Source: Rhinopomastus cyanomelas (taxonomy: Eukaryota; Chordata; Aves; Bucerotiformes; Rhinopomastidae). Taken from it: a stretch of 64,000 nucleotides of DNA. A program made the position numbers and the translations under genes. The notes under the pieces were generated by a model. It was not told where the DNA came from, did not search any database, and saw only the letters and a program-made list of their open reading frames with translations. The stretch lies in the NCBI GenBank assembly GCA_013400115.1, contig VXBP01000231.1, positions 62,001-126,000 on the forward strand, given 5' to 3'. Below are positions 10,773-21,928 of the stretch, one piece after another. Each line of letters begins with the position of its first letter. Positions within the stretch are counted from its first letter, which is position 1.

Positions 10773-11739
10773 GACCAGGGAGTGATGCCGCATCTCCCTA
10801 AATCCCGCTCCAGAGGGTTCATCAGGTAGCCCTAACTCATCTCACAGCTCATTAAGCAAGTAATTCATCTCAAAGCTCACGGTAGCCCTTCTTCTTCCCC
10901 CCACACTGTTCTTTGCCTGTCTTCCAGCCCTCAGTCACCCTTGCATATGCCGTATCTTATTTATTCCTTACTACTCTCTTAATCTGCATAGGCCCAGCCT
11001 TAAGCTCTGTAGTCACCCTGACTCATTTCCTACCCAGGAAAAGCAACGATTCAAACCAGCGGGAAAGCCTGTGATGTCAGCGTGGACAGAGACTGATCCT
11101 GCGCAGGGACTCCCGCATGACTGTGTCTCGTTCTCGCTCGTTCAGGTCTCCACGTAGCTGCGTTCTCGAGCTTGCACCCAGCCGTAAACCTACGCAAGCC
11201 CCATGCAGCTTCTCAAACTGCTGTCTTCTGCAGCATCTGTGTCGGTGGTTCCCACATCTTCCAAACACCACAAATTCTCCTTCTAATCCTTTCTCCTAGA
11301 CGCTTTGTTACCACCCACCGACATCCCTTCTCTCACTTGCAGAAATGTAGCCTTGTCCTTCTTTTTTCCCCCCACTTTGCTTGTTTGGATTTTCTTCTTT
11401 TCACTGCTGCCCAGGGACCCCAGCTTGTAATTTCACCTCCCTGCAATGTGGAATAAAACACCAACCTCCCCCTGCTCTGCTCTCCAGTAGTCTGAAATAG
11501 CAAATTGGGCCACTGAGGACAAAAGCTATTGGCCAGCACCGCTGCCTCAGATACTGAGGCAGAGCTGGCAGTAATATTTACAGGCTACTTTGAAAGCTCC
11601 AGGGATGGTTGGTGGCCAGAAATGATGATATCCACCCCCTTTTGTTTAATGATGTCTTCCTATGACTCAGTCTGGTCCGTAAGTCAAAACGAGGATTTTT
11701 TTTGTTTAACATTTTTTTATAGCCACCTCCCCTTTAAGC
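10773..11739. other. Unannotated region
   Basis: No gene is recognised. CpG dinucleotides become more frequent from about 11050 to 11180 (for example GTCTCGTTCTCGCTCGTTC). Pyrimidine-rich runs occur near 11270-11400. Confidence 0.4.
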
Positions 11740-12335
11740 GATGAGAACAAGAGTCTAAGAACAGAACGCCGTAGCATCACGGAGAGGACGGGTTACGTCA
11801 CGAGGAACGCGACTTGGGGTGTCCTTGGTGGCTGTAAAGGAAGCAGAACAAAAGGCGCGCGTCCTCTTTCCGGAGGAGTGAGTTTTGGCAGAGCCCAACT
11901 GGCAGTTGCCGGAGTTTTCTAAACTTGGTTTTATCCGTAAGCAAGAAGCACGCGGGAAGCAGAGACGCCGTGACCTCGGGGGCTCATGACTTCCCGGGCT
12001 CAGCAAGGAGCTACCCTGCCCTTTATTATCCACCGCCGTACAGAGGCAGAGTCTTGAATAAAGGGGGACGGTGTAGGGGGAGCGGTGACGGCGGTTTCAA
12101 AGCAGGGCTGTGGCACAGCGGTGCAGCCTGCCCACACACTCTTACCTCTGCCTCCGGCTACACAGTCTGCAGCAACCAACAGCCGTTGGAACGGCTGATA
12201 AACGAGCGTTTCAGCCGGAGACCACTTCATTTGCTCCTTGGCTCCTTTGTCTGCCAGGGGCAGGGGAAAATGCGTGTTTGGGAAATTGGCGGTGCTGTGT
12301 ACAGCGCTACCACGCTACCGGAGTTGTACTGACTG
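11740..12335. promoter_or_regulatory. CpG-containing patch with CRE-like site
   Basis: CpG is much more frequent here than in the flanks (e.g. AAAGGCGCGCGTCCTCTTTC around 11848). TTACGTCAC at about 11793-11801 matches a CREB/ATF-type element. A TCTTGAATAAAGG stretch lies at about 12052. It could be a weak promoter, an enhancer or simply GC-rich DNA. No exon can be assigned: the open frames on both strands overlap and resemble no protein I know. Confidence 0.3.
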
Positions 12336-12340
12336 CTCCT

Positions 12341-12351
12341 GGGGGGGGGGG
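12341..12351 (+). repeat. G homopolymer (11 bases)
   Basis: A run of eleven G. Length is probably polymorphic and error-prone in sequencing. Confidence 0.9.
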
Positions 12352-12354
12352 AAC

Positions 12355-12660
12355 CCCACACTGAACAGGAGAAGAGGAGAGAAGACTGGGAGATGGGGAG
12401 AAGAAGGGAGAAATGAGACAGCACCGTATCCACGACTAGATCCTGTGATGATGGGGACATTAAGAATATGATAGATAGGCAGGAAAGGAAGGCAAACAGA
12501 CAGAAGCAGACACAGAGAAAGAGACAGAGACGAAGGAGGGAGGGAGAAGGAAGAGGGAGAGCCAGAATTAATTTAGGAGAAATACACTGAAAACATAATC
12601 TTCTCAACAGAGAGGGAAAAAAAAGAGAGGAGAGAGAATTAAACAAACAGCGACAGGAAG
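12355..12660 (+). repeat. Purine-rich (GA) low-complexity tract
   Basis: The plus strand is strongly biased to A and G, with phrases such as GAGAAGAGGAGAGAAGACTG and AGAGAAAGAGACAGAGACGA. Such polypurine tracts are common in avian intergenic DNA and can form triplex structures. The minus-strand frame at 12227-12646 (Leu/Ser/Phe-rich) is a by-product of this bias. Confidence 0.75.
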
Positions 12661-12905
12661 CTGGGAAAGAATAACTTTCCTTTTTTTTATGAGCTTGTTA
12701 ACATTTGTGAAGTTAAGTAACCCGAAATTTATGCCATTAATTTGCATGTATTATGGGGTTTTTTTCTCTGCTGCCAGTTTATAGTCTCCGTGAAACCTTT
12801 AAAAAGTGGCTTTTTTTCCTCCTTTTGCCTTCACTTGTGTTAATTAAGGCTTGTGATATATGTATATTTTCACGCCGCCGCTGTGCTCCGGCGTTTAATC
12901 ATCAG
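12661..12905. promoter_or_regulatory. Candidate conserved noncoding element with POU and homeodomain sites
   Basis: An abrupt AT-rich block between a purine tract and GC-rich DNA. It contains an exact octamer ATTTGCAT (12740-12747, inside ATTAATTTGCATG), TTAATTAA (12840-12847) and several further TTAA cores. The combination resembles developmental enhancers. This is inferred from composition and motif content only. Confidence 0.35.
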
Positions 12906-13304
12906 ATGGCCCTTTTCACCTTCTCTTTGGGATGCTCCTGCCTCTTGCCCTCCTTTCCACAGGAGCAGAGGGAGGCCCTGGGTGTCCACCCATCCACACT
13001 GAGCTGGAAGCTGCCTGGAGCCAGGCTGAGCTCCCACCCACTGCCGACGACAGCTCTCTAGCAGGAAGATGCGGGGAGGATCTACAGCTGCTGAAGAGTT
13101 AACAGCTCCAATCCACTCGGGCAATCACATTGCCATGCCGAAGCACACTGTATTTACACATCAGCAATCGCTGGGGAGCCCTAAAATCGGATTCTCAGGG
13201 GAAATCCAGCCAAAGAACACAGTGAGATTCCTAATGAAGGTCCTGACGGCCAGAGCTGGGGGAGGCACAAGTGATGGAGACGCTGTAATCGTCTGCTGCC
13301 AGAA
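12906..13304. other. Unannotated region before the minisatellite
   Basis: No gene is supported. An open frame that starts at 13069 runs on through the minisatellite, but its first 80 residues match nothing I recognise. Confidence 0.4.
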
Positions 13305-13682
13305 AAGGGGATGCAGGTCATCCTCTAGGGCTCTAGGAGCACCTAGGAATCTCCCAAGTGAGTCTAAAAGGGGGTGCAGGTTGTCCTCCAGGGCTTTAGG
13401 AGCACCTAGGAATCTCCCAAGTGGGACAGAAAGACGGTGCAGGTTGTCCCCCAGGGCTTTAGCAGCACCTAGAAATCTCCTAAGTGGGACAGAAAGAGGG
13501 TTCGTGTTGTCCTCCAGGGCTTTAGGAGCACCTAGGAATCTCCCAAGTGAGTCTAAAACGGGGTGCAGGTTGTCCCCCAGGGCTTTAGGAGCACCTAGAA
13601 ATCTCCCAAGTTAGACAAAAAGGGGGTGCAAGTTGTTCTCCAGGGCTTTAGGAGCACCCAGAAATCTTCAGTGTGGGATGTA
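13305..13682 (+). repeat. 63-bp minisatellite, six copies
   Basis: Six tandem units start at about 13311, 13374, 13437, 13500, 13563 and 13626, a constant spacing of 63 bases. The core is GGGCTTTAGGAGCACCTAGG followed by AATCTCCCAAGTG. The spacer ends vary between two types, AGTCTAAAA and GGACAGAAAG. Because 63 is a multiple of three, one plus-strand frame (13069-13614) stays open and would give a 21-residue repeat (S-R-A-L-G-A-P-R-N-L-P-S). The first unit differs mildly and the last is the most divergent, as expected for a locally expanded array. Coding use is not supported by anything else. Confidence 0.92.
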
Positions 13683-14728
13683 CATGGAAAGTGCTTCTGT
13701 GGAACATGCAAGTCCAGTTTCTCCTCTCCTTCCATGGGACTGCCCCAGGCCTGTTCCAGGGACAGCCACCCATCCTCTCCTCGCAAGGACTCCTTTCTGG
13801 GCAGGCAGATCTCTCTTTTAAGCACATCACTGACTTTGGAAGTGCCCAAGGCCAACACAAAGCGTGGCTGGTGGAGCCCTTTTGGCAGCTGTCCCAGCGA
13901 GCATATTTCTGAGCTCAGCTGGACAGGACACTTGGTCCTAAATGTGCTTTGATTGCTTTGCTCCTCTTTAAAGGCTCTGTGTCTCCCAGCTGTAAGCAGA
14001 GATTGCTGAAGCAAGAAGCAGGTTGCTAAGCCTGGTTTGGATCCGTTTGGTCTCTAGTGGAGCTGACGGGACTCATCTTGTTAAAAGCCAGCTGAGCTGA
14101 GACCATGAGCGCTGAGCACTGCTTCAGACTTAAACACCTGCCACCAGAGACACAGCAACTGCAGAAGGGAATACGGGTGACTGCTGGTCACAGTGAAGAT
14201 GGTGATCCCTCATCTGCTATGGAGGAGGCTTGTGATCTCCTTGGGGCTCTGACAGGTCTCTAGAGGATTTCTGCTGAACTGGAGTTGGGAAGGAGAAGTA
14301 GGGGAGACAGACCAGGCTTTCCACACTGCCACTATTACTTTGCCATGTGGGGGTGTTGAGCACCAGAGAGGATGTTCTGATTTACTCCCTGGCTTACTGT
14401 TGCTGTGGAAACAGGAGAAATACAGGCCAAACCAGGCTGCATCTGCAGTGTGGCGGTAATAGGGAGTTTAGGTTCCCATGTGTGTGTGTTTGTTTGTTTG
14501 CGTGTTTGCAGGAGCCACATGGTACCAACGCACTGCCACAACGACAAGGGAACGGGCCCTGTAACCAGACAAACATGCCCTCGGCTCACACATCAGCAAA
14601 GCAGCCATGTGTGCGGCTGAACCCACAGACACAGCCTGAGGAACACCAGCACGTGCATGCGTCCTCTTCTCACCACGCACACACCTCTGCTAGAGGGATC
14701 TGGTCTCACCAAACACCAGCCATAATCT
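13683..14728. other. Unannotated region
   Basis: About 1 kb with no recognised gene. A short T/G-rich run (TGTGTGTGTTTGTTTGTTTG, about 14480) is the only low-complexity feature. Confidence 0.45.
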
Positions 14729-14824
14729 CTTCTTGTGTTCTGCACTGTCCACCTGGCTGGTCTTAGGAGCTTAAGGTGCTTTCCAGGAAGCCTCAGCCAG
14801 GTGGACAGTGCAGAACACAAGAAG
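14729..14824. repeat. Perfect 31-bp inverted repeat, 34-base loop
   Basis: Arm one is 14729-14759 (starts CTTCTTGTGTTCTGCACTGT) and arm two is 14794-14824 (ends ACAGTGCAGAACACAAGAAG). They are exact reverse complements by direct reading. The 34-base spacer (14760-14793) is not self-complementary. Neither the arms nor the flanks are CR1. The structure could be a hairpin produced by template switching, the inverted end of an unknown mobile element, or a transcribed hairpin. Confidence 0.93.
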
Positions 14825-15830
14825 TCCCTCTGTCCCAAGAAGCCAGACTGCTTGTTCCATGGGTACAAAGCTCCTGTGCACCAAACACCTTCTAGCAGGA
14901 TTCTGAAGCGCATCTGAGAGTCCAGGGCTCAGCTCTGCCACCTGAGACACCCAGGCATCTCCTCTGCCTTTGGGTCTGTGCATCCCACTTAGATGTGACG
15001 CCAAGGGATCACAAGGCCCCCCACTGACTGATGAGAAGATGTGCTGCTGCAGAACATCACATAGCACTTACCTCACGAGCTGGTCGACAAAACAAACTCA
15101 GACCTGTGTCAACAGTCACAGCCTCAGTTGGGAGAAACAGTGTCCATCCCCAACATCAAAGATAGCCCTCAGGTCACACAAACTGGCCTGCTGCAGATGC
15201 CAACTTCCAACAGTGCCACTGCCATGTTAGGAGCCCACCAGTACATTCCCACCCCAGAAGAGCAGAAGGGCAGAACCCCTTTCCTTCTTTCCTTCCCTCC
15301 TGCCTGCTGGCAACTGAGTGTTCTCAGCCTAAACTGCAACCTCTGGAGAAAGGCTTGATGTCCAGTGCATCCAAAGTACTGACACTGCTTTGGGTCAAGT
15401 GGAAGACAGGAGATGACCTTTCACGTGCCCCCCAGTACAGAACAACCATAGGGCCAGCATGACTGGTATCTACCCAGTCACATCGTCACCTGCCCTTCTT
15501 TATTCCACAGCCCATAACGGGCTGAGGCTAGCAAGGGTACAAAGGACAAGTGGTCTAGTGTCAAGGAAGGAATAGGATTTGCTCAGGTATAGGAGCCTTG
15601 GTGCTCCTGGAAATCAGATTCCTAACAACCTTTGGGAGACCTGTGTTGCCCCTCCATTGCAAAAGTTGCACAGTCCATGGCAGAGATAGATTACATTTCC
15701 TTGGTCTGGCAGGGTAAGGTCCTGTGAGGTGGGACAGCTATAGGAACAGTGCTCGTGGGGTCTGAGACACCACCAAGACAAAGGATGATGCCAATAACCT
15801 GTTGGCTGCTGCTAGTGGTGACTTGAAGGA
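14825..15830. other. Unannotated region
   Basis: No recognisable gene or repeat. Confidence 0.45.
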
Positions 15831-15880
15831 TACCATCTGGGGTACTGTGTCCAGTTCTGGGCCCCTCAGNATTGAGGTAA
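15831..15880 (+). mobile_element. Short internal CR1 ORF2 remnant
   Basis: TACTGTGTCCAGTTCTGGGC followed by CCCTCAG matches the CR1 ORF2 segment that reads [10 protein letters not shown] in the younger copies. No 3' end is attached. An undetermined base (n) lies at 15870. The fragment is too short to place in a subfamily. Confidence 0.5.
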
Positions 15881-18591
15881 AGAAAGGGGTAAGGGAGGGA
15901 AACAAAGGGATTACAGTTGAGCTGGAAAAGATGAGGTGATAGACATGAGAGGAGGCTCTGCAGGCGTGAAGGTCTTCTACAGAACACTGTGCAGAGAGGA
16001 GAAGATCCTATTCAATCCCAGCAAGGACAAGACAGCCACAAAGCATGTGTGCTACAGGAATGCTGTGAGCTTGCAAGGGTACCTGCCCGCCTAGGGCTCT
16101 GTGCATGAAGAAGATGTGAAATGGGGTACAGCTTCCCCTCCTTGGGCTTCTGGCTGCCTTTTCTCCCATCATTCCTGACTCTCCATCTGTCTCCACTATT
16201 TTTACACACGCACACACAGACAGACACACAAAAGAAGAGAAAATAAACACTTAATTTCTAACCTAATCAGCCCTTCTCTCACTAATTAGCACCCTCTGAG
16301 CACATCCACAGGCTGTGAGAGATACTCTGGGGCTGATAATGACCCCCAACCTGCACTTGCATATGCTGAAGGGTCAACAGAGCCAAGAACAAGCCAGAGA
16401 GAGGCAGGGGTTAGAGTGACCTTCGCTATTTGGGTTGGTTTTTTTCGCTCAAATCTGGGATACTGGAAAGAGGATGTCTTTTTTTGTCAGGATCCCTTGT
16501 GTGTATGTGTTTTTCGGTGAGAGGGAGGGAGCGTGTGTGTGCATGCATGTCTGCCAAGGATGGGGGGGAAAGCTGGAGAGGTTTGGAGGGAGGGGACTGG
16601 AACAGAACCCTGGCACCGAGCCCAAACCTGAAACACATGCCAATTTGTGCCTCTCGCTGGTGGTAATGAAGGGCTCCGTTCAGGACACGCGGGACACTAA
16701 TTAAGGGGCTTCAAAGGCAGCTTTCTGCAGAGTGCTCTCTAAAGGGGGGCTGAGGGGAGGATGGAGCACAAGAGGGGGGTGTTCTCCACTCAATGGAAGA
16801 CTTCTGACTCCTGGTGCTGCTGGGGAAGGCACTTTTTCTTTCTCCCTGTCTCCCATAGCAACTCCTACCCATGAGAGCTAAGAAGGTGCAAGCATCTGGC
16901 AGCTCTGGGCAAGCCCTCAACAGCTAGCAGCCTGCGGTACGGATCATGCGCTGCCATGGGAAAGGGAGACCTCCCAGTGGAAGTCGAGGGGGATAGTGCT
17001 GGCAAGAAGCAGAGGTGGACAAGCAGCATGGCAGAAAAAGCGAAGTTGCTGGAAGGCAAGAAGCAGGGAATCAAGTGATTGGCTTGCAAAGGTAGCACCT
17101 ACAGCAACAGGAAGTGCCCTTAGTCTCTGGGGATTCGCAAGGACTAAGGATCTGGGTCAGCGCAGATAAAACTCCACGTCTGAGTCTTGTAAGCTGCATC
17201 CCAGGGGGTTATTTCTCATTAAAGTCTGGATGGGGAAAGCATTGTGAACAAGACATGGCTGAGAATGTGCCTCTGCTGTGTCAGTCTGTACACAACACTC
17301 TGCACTTAGCTTGGGCATCAAAGACACCACATGGGCACCCAAGTTGCTCTACTCACATCCAGGAGCTTCACTGCCCTTGTCCCTACAACTTCTAAGCACT
17401 GCAGATTCGTTCACAGCTCTAAGGTCCCGTGTCAAAGGTGGGGAACAAGCCACAGAATGGGCAGCATGACTCAGCTACGGCCACCAAAGAGAAGCTCAGC
17501 TCAGCTCTCCTGCTTCCTACCTGGTACCTTAACCTGCCCATCCTTCCTCCATGGGAGTCAGCCTGAAACAGCAGCTCTGATGGAAAACAGGCCTGTGCTT
17601 AGATTGATTAAACGGGGACAGAGTGTGGGAGGAAAGAGAAGAATAAATTGGCAGAGAGAGCAACAGAGTGTTAGTGAGAGACAGGAAGAAAGGATGAGTG
17701 AGAAAGATGGTGATGAAGGGAAAAGAGAGAGGGTTATCTGTGGTTTATATTCACTGGGCCATGCACCACATGCAGAGAGAAAGAGAGGTGATATGAGCAC
17801 ATGAGAAGAGGTGAGAAGAGACTCACAAAGAGCAAGAGAAGGAGACAGCTTGAGAGATAAGCAGTGTTTCACTGATCCTGCCCAACAGCATGCTCCCTGC
17901 CATCACTCACCGCCCCACAAGCTGCTAGTGCCCCACAGCTCCCCTTGTCTTCAGAGGGAGCTGCCTTCTCTGTGGCAGACTGTCTCAGCACCACACATGG
18001 ATGACCCAAACAGCCCTGTTTGGAAGTCAGAACCAGTCCTGCCCTCTGTGAGCCAGGATACCAAATACTGAACAAAGATTAAGCAGAAGGTTAGCTGAAC
18101 TCACCTTTCAGTAGTCCTCTGATGCTCCTCTACGATTGTCTAGCTCTCTAGTTTGTCTGACCTCTCTGCCCTCTGCGTGCACTGTCCTCCTATGCATCAG
18201 CCCACACTTAACTGCTTATTCCAGATGACCGGCTCCATGTCTCCCATGTTCAGTGTCACCTGGCCAAAAGCACAGCCACCTGCAGCCCAGAGCAGTCCAG
18301 CAGGGCTGTGCCTACTGCTGGAGATGGAGAGGAAGGAGTCTTGCACCGGGCACAAGACTGGCTGAGGTATGACTCAGGCCAACAACTGCCCACAGCAAGG
18401 AGAGCCATGCAAGGCAGTTCTCAACCCCTGCTCCTGGGCAGAAGTTTTCACATACACATCCAGTGATTCCCTGCATCGGATTCTACCTTCTCAGAACTGC
18501 CCAACCATGAATCTCACTGCCCAGCTCAAGCAGCTCCTGAGATGAGATGGTCAGTTTCCTAGACAGAGAGAGTCAGAAGGGTTTAAGGTGC
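15881..18591. other. Unannotated region, partly low complexity
   Basis: About 2.7 kb with no gene recognised. It includes a CA-rich run at 16203-16235, a G/T-rich stretch at 16500-16600 and a GA-rich stretch at about 17580-17870. Open frames here are short and overlap on both strands. Confidence 0.45.
17580..17870 (+). repeat. GA-rich low-complexity tract
   Basis: The plus strand is purine-biased (AGAGAGAGCAACAGAGTG, GGGAAAAGAGAGAGGGTTAT, AGAGAGAAAGAGAGGTG). This explains the leucine/serine-rich minus-strand frame at 17558-17872. Confidence 0.6.
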
Positions 18592-18862
18592 AGAATCAAA
18601 GAATCATATAATGGTTTGGGCTGGAAAAGACCTTAAAAATCATCTAGATGCAAATCCCCTGACATGGGCAAGGTCACCTCCCACTAGACCAGGTTGCTCA
18701 AAGCCCCCTGGCCTTGAACGCTTCCTGTGATGGAGCATCTACAACTTCCTCGCACAACCTGTTCCAGTGTCTCACCACCCTCACAGTGATGAAGTTCTTC
18801 CTATTTTCTATTCTAAACATTGTCCCTTTCAGTTTGAAGCCACTGAAACACATTATGGTGCT
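18592..18862 (-). mobile_element. CR1 LINE fragment, divergent subfamily
   Basis: A minus-strand CR1 with inverted tail AGAATCAAAGAATCATATAA and the UTR phrase GGTTTGGGCTGGAAAAGACC. It then encodes the C-terminal RKNFITVRVVRHWNRL block. The wording differs from the dominant type A. The moderate divergence points to an older insertion. Confidence 0.88.
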
Positions 18863-19127
18863 GGAATCAGCCCCATAGCAGGTCCTGTAGCTGCCCGAGC
18901 TCAGGAACATTTGGGGTCTGCCAGGATAGCAGTGTCAAGGAGGTGCAGACACAGTCTCAGATGCAATTGTAAGACACGGGCTTGAAAGGGCTTAGCTCCA
19001 TCACTGACTTTTGTCTCATGCAAGTGCAGCAACCACAGCGCAGTCCACACCCGTCCAGGGTGCTGGGGTCCCCTGCCTGCTCTTATCCCACAGACCACCA
19101 AACACTGCTAACAGCTGCTGCATCTTT
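18863..19127. other. Short unannotated gap
   Basis: Nothing recognised between two CR1 copies. Confidence 0.4.
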
Positions 19128-19385
19128 GCTCAGAAAGAGGGAACATAGAAGGTGTCACATCAGTGCGAGAAGGAACTTCTTCATGGAGAGGGTGACAGAG
19201 CACTGGAAGGGGCTGCCCAGGGGGATTGTGGAGTCTCCTCTGGAGATGTTTAAAACCTGCCTGGCCACGTTCCTGTGAATCTAGGTTGCTAGACTGAATC
19301 TAGGTGGTCCTGCTGTGGTGGGACGATTGGACTGGATGATCTTTCAAGGTCCCTTCCAATCCCTAATGTTCTGTGATTCCATGAA
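19128..19385 (+). mobile_element. CR1 LINE fragment, type A 3' end
   Basis: A plus-strand CR1 that starts within the coding block (GAACATAGAAGGTGTCACAT). It encodes [20 protein letters not shown] and then the 3' UTR with GATTGGACTGGATGATCTTT and the tail ATTCTGTGATTCCATGAA. A three-base deletion in the ESPSLE block (ESPLE) keeps the frame. Confidence 0.93.
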
Positions 19386-20451
19386 GACCAGGAAAGATCT
19401 AAATCAAAAGGGAGAACACAGCTGCTCGCCATCTTCTGACCACGGGGACATAACAGCCAAGACTTTCAGGTTAAGATAAAGATACCAACACTAGTTTCCA
19501 TGGGAAGAGGAAACAGGGGCACCCTCCAGCCCCCCCTTTCCTTTCCTGATTCTTCCTTCTCCCCTCTCCATCCTTCTGCCCTGCGCAATCCAAATTGGAT
19601 GCTGCGCCAAGGATAGATAAACTGGCAACTAGTGAATCACTCTTATTAAGTTTGAACTGATTATTAAAAAAAAAACCCAACAACAAAAGAGAGGGAGAGA
19701 AAATCAAAGCTGGGATTACAGGCTTAGCAAGCGTGAGTGCATATTCAGCCTACACTGTTCTCTTTGTGACTCTGTAGACTGCTCAGAGAGTTATACCGGT
19801 GCTAACATGACAGCATTGTCCTACCCAGCCTGGATTAGAAATCCCAGTAGATGTGTGGAGGGGGAAAAGTCCCTTTGGCAAGAGCAGGTCCTTGGCCTCG
19901 CAATGGCTACTAGCAGCGTGCTGTCCGGACAGGGGGAAGTATTCAATCACTAGCCACGCTCTGCCTGTCCTAAGCCAGCTTTCTGTTACTGTCTGACTGC
20001 TTTTTCCCTGGCCAGTGATGCTTGAGAGGTCTGTCACGCAAGAGAAACTCAAGATGGTCCAGGCAATTCCTGAGCCAGACAGACTTCTCACAGCTGAACA
20101 CCTCCTCCTCCTCACAAACACATGGTCATCTCCCAGTACAGATAGTTTGCTCAGTCCACAGGCAGAGAGTATCTCCCTCACCAACACAAGACCTTCAGCA
20201 GCTGCCTGGAAAACTGGATCTCTTTGCCTGCTGGGCTGGAAGCATCAGCCAGTTGTGATTGCTCAGTGCTTCCCTAGCCTGAAAGCATCCTACAGTCACA
20301 GAGCTGAGACTCACTGCCCTCATTACTTTCACTTCTTAAGCAGGACACCACTGTTTTTGAAACACATTAAAGATGCGTGTGTTGCTCCGATGCACTTCTC
20401 AAACACTTCCTTTTTCAAGTCACCCCCATTTAAACACCATCCCCAAGACAT
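19386..20451. other. Unannotated region with AT-rich patch
   Basis: No gene is recognised. Positions 19590-19710 are AT-rich (GGATAGATAAACTGGCAACT, TTATTAAGTTTGAACTGATT followed by an A run) and could be a noncoding element. The open frame starting at 20015 crosses unrelated DNA and a CR1 tail, so it is not a gene. Confidence 0.4.
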
Positions 20452-20508
20452 CATAGAATCATTAGGGATTGGAAAGGACCTCAAAAGATCATCCAGTCCA
20501 ATCCCAGC
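20452..20508 (-). mobile_element. Very short CR1 3' end
   Basis: Only about 57 bases of a minus-strand CR1: inverted tail CATAGAATCATTAGGGATTG, then ..CATCCAGTCCAATCCCAGC, after which the match stops. Strong 5' truncation is typical of target-primed reverse transcription. Confidence 0.88.
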
Positions 20509-21928
20509 AATCAGATCACTGCTTGTACCCCTTATACTGTCCCTGGGGATTGTTTCCTCACTGGGACAGTCAGCAGTGTGTGTGAGCTGGCACGGACTGA
20601 CAAAAGAAGGTAGTTCACAATCATACATGCAGCCAGGACGCAGAAAGAGAAGTCATGGAGAAACATGGTCTCTCATTGCCCTGGCAACAGCCAAAATTTC
20701 TGCTGATGTGGTGACCAGTGCTAGGGGACCATTGAAGGAAAACGAAATGAATGCTGTGTGAATTGGCTCTCTGGATCCTTAGAGAGGGAAGGAGAAGCTG
20801 GACTTGGAGTGAGAAAGGCAATGAGCTGAGAAGAGGATAGAATTTGGTATGAAGTGCCTGGAGGACGAGGGTCAGGACCAAGAGTAGCAGAAGGAGCTGC
20901 CTAGGACAGCTGCTCACCCAGATGGTCTCCAGTCTGCAGCCTTCAGATCTTGCCTTAGCTCCAGCCCCGTGGCTGGTGCTTGTGGCATCATCTCCCCACA
21001 TCCCTGTTCTGCAGCCAGTGAAGCCACTGCTGGGGCAGGCTCTGTACCACTGCAGGAACTGGGGCAGGAACCTGCAATACCCCAGCACTACTTCATCTGT
21101 CCCAGCCCAAATTGACCAGAGAATAAACACATTTTTGCTTTCAACAGCTGTCCCAGGGCTAGGCTACAACATTTTATGGCCCAGTTCTTGGCTTATTTGC
21201 ATTTTGCATTTTTACTTCAACTGCTGTTTGTTTGCAGGCATTTGGGATGCCTAATGATTTTCAAAGCACTGTTTATTTTAATCCCTCTAATTTATTAATA
21301 CATCGGCTGGCCTTGAAGTGCTCGGGAAAGGAGAGTAAGGAAGTTGTAACCAGTGCTTTGAATCAAGCATCAGACTGTCATATGATCACATCAAAGCAAC
21401 AGCAAGCAGCTCGCTTTGTTGGCTGCATCATGACACCGCCTCATGGGTCCTCCAGCTGGGTGTCAGGTTGCCTCATACCTGTCACCTTGCCACACTACCA
21501 GCCTCACCAGCTGCAAGGATGGAGTGAAAAATAGCAATGCCCAGAGGCAGCTCCCCATGAGAGCACTGCCCCCTCTCACCCACCCACGTGTCGTGCGGAC
21601 GTAACATGCCACCGCGGTCCAGACAACATGAACCGTGCTGACATCCACGTGTGTTCGCAGGCGGTGGTGTAACCTTGCAGCCAGGCGTCCAGCCTCCCCT
21701 GTACCCTCTTCAGCCCAGTGCTCCCTGGTGATGATGCATAAACACTGCTAATTGTGCAAATGAGAGGCCTTTGAGTCTGTGCTAGTCAGTCCCAACAGGA
21801 AAATGTCAGACTTCCTCAGCACCAGAAAGCAGCTGACGGGTCCTAAAAATCCTACAAGCTGTCCTCAGATAACTTTTCCCATCTCCAGGAAAGCAGTGAG
21901 TGTGCCTCACAGTGTGTTCAGGAACCTA
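20509..21928. other. Unannotated region with AT-rich island
   Basis: About 1.4 kb without recognised genes. The AT-rich block at 21110-21420 is listed separately. Confidence 0.4.
21110..21420. promoter_or_regulatory. Candidate conserved noncoding element with POU octamer
   Basis: AT-rich, non-repetitive DNA with an exact octamer ATTTGCAT at 21195-21202, a nearby second TTTTGCAT, and CTCTAATTTATTAATACATC at about 21285. No coding signal is visible. Regulatory function is inferred from motif content alone. Confidence 0.3.

Noticed and set aside
12227..12646. Leu/Ser/Phe-rich minus-strand frame resembling a membrane protein
   Set aside because: It is the complement of a purine-rich low-complexity tract. 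The hydrophobic look comes from polypyrimidine codons.
13305..13682. CRISPR-like array
   Set aside because: The units are direct 63-bp tandem repeats with no unique spacers, and the window is vertebrate DNA.
20015..20761. Open frame of 248 codons on the plus strand
   Set aside because: It runs through an antisense CR1 3' end at 20452-20508 and shows no recognisable domain.
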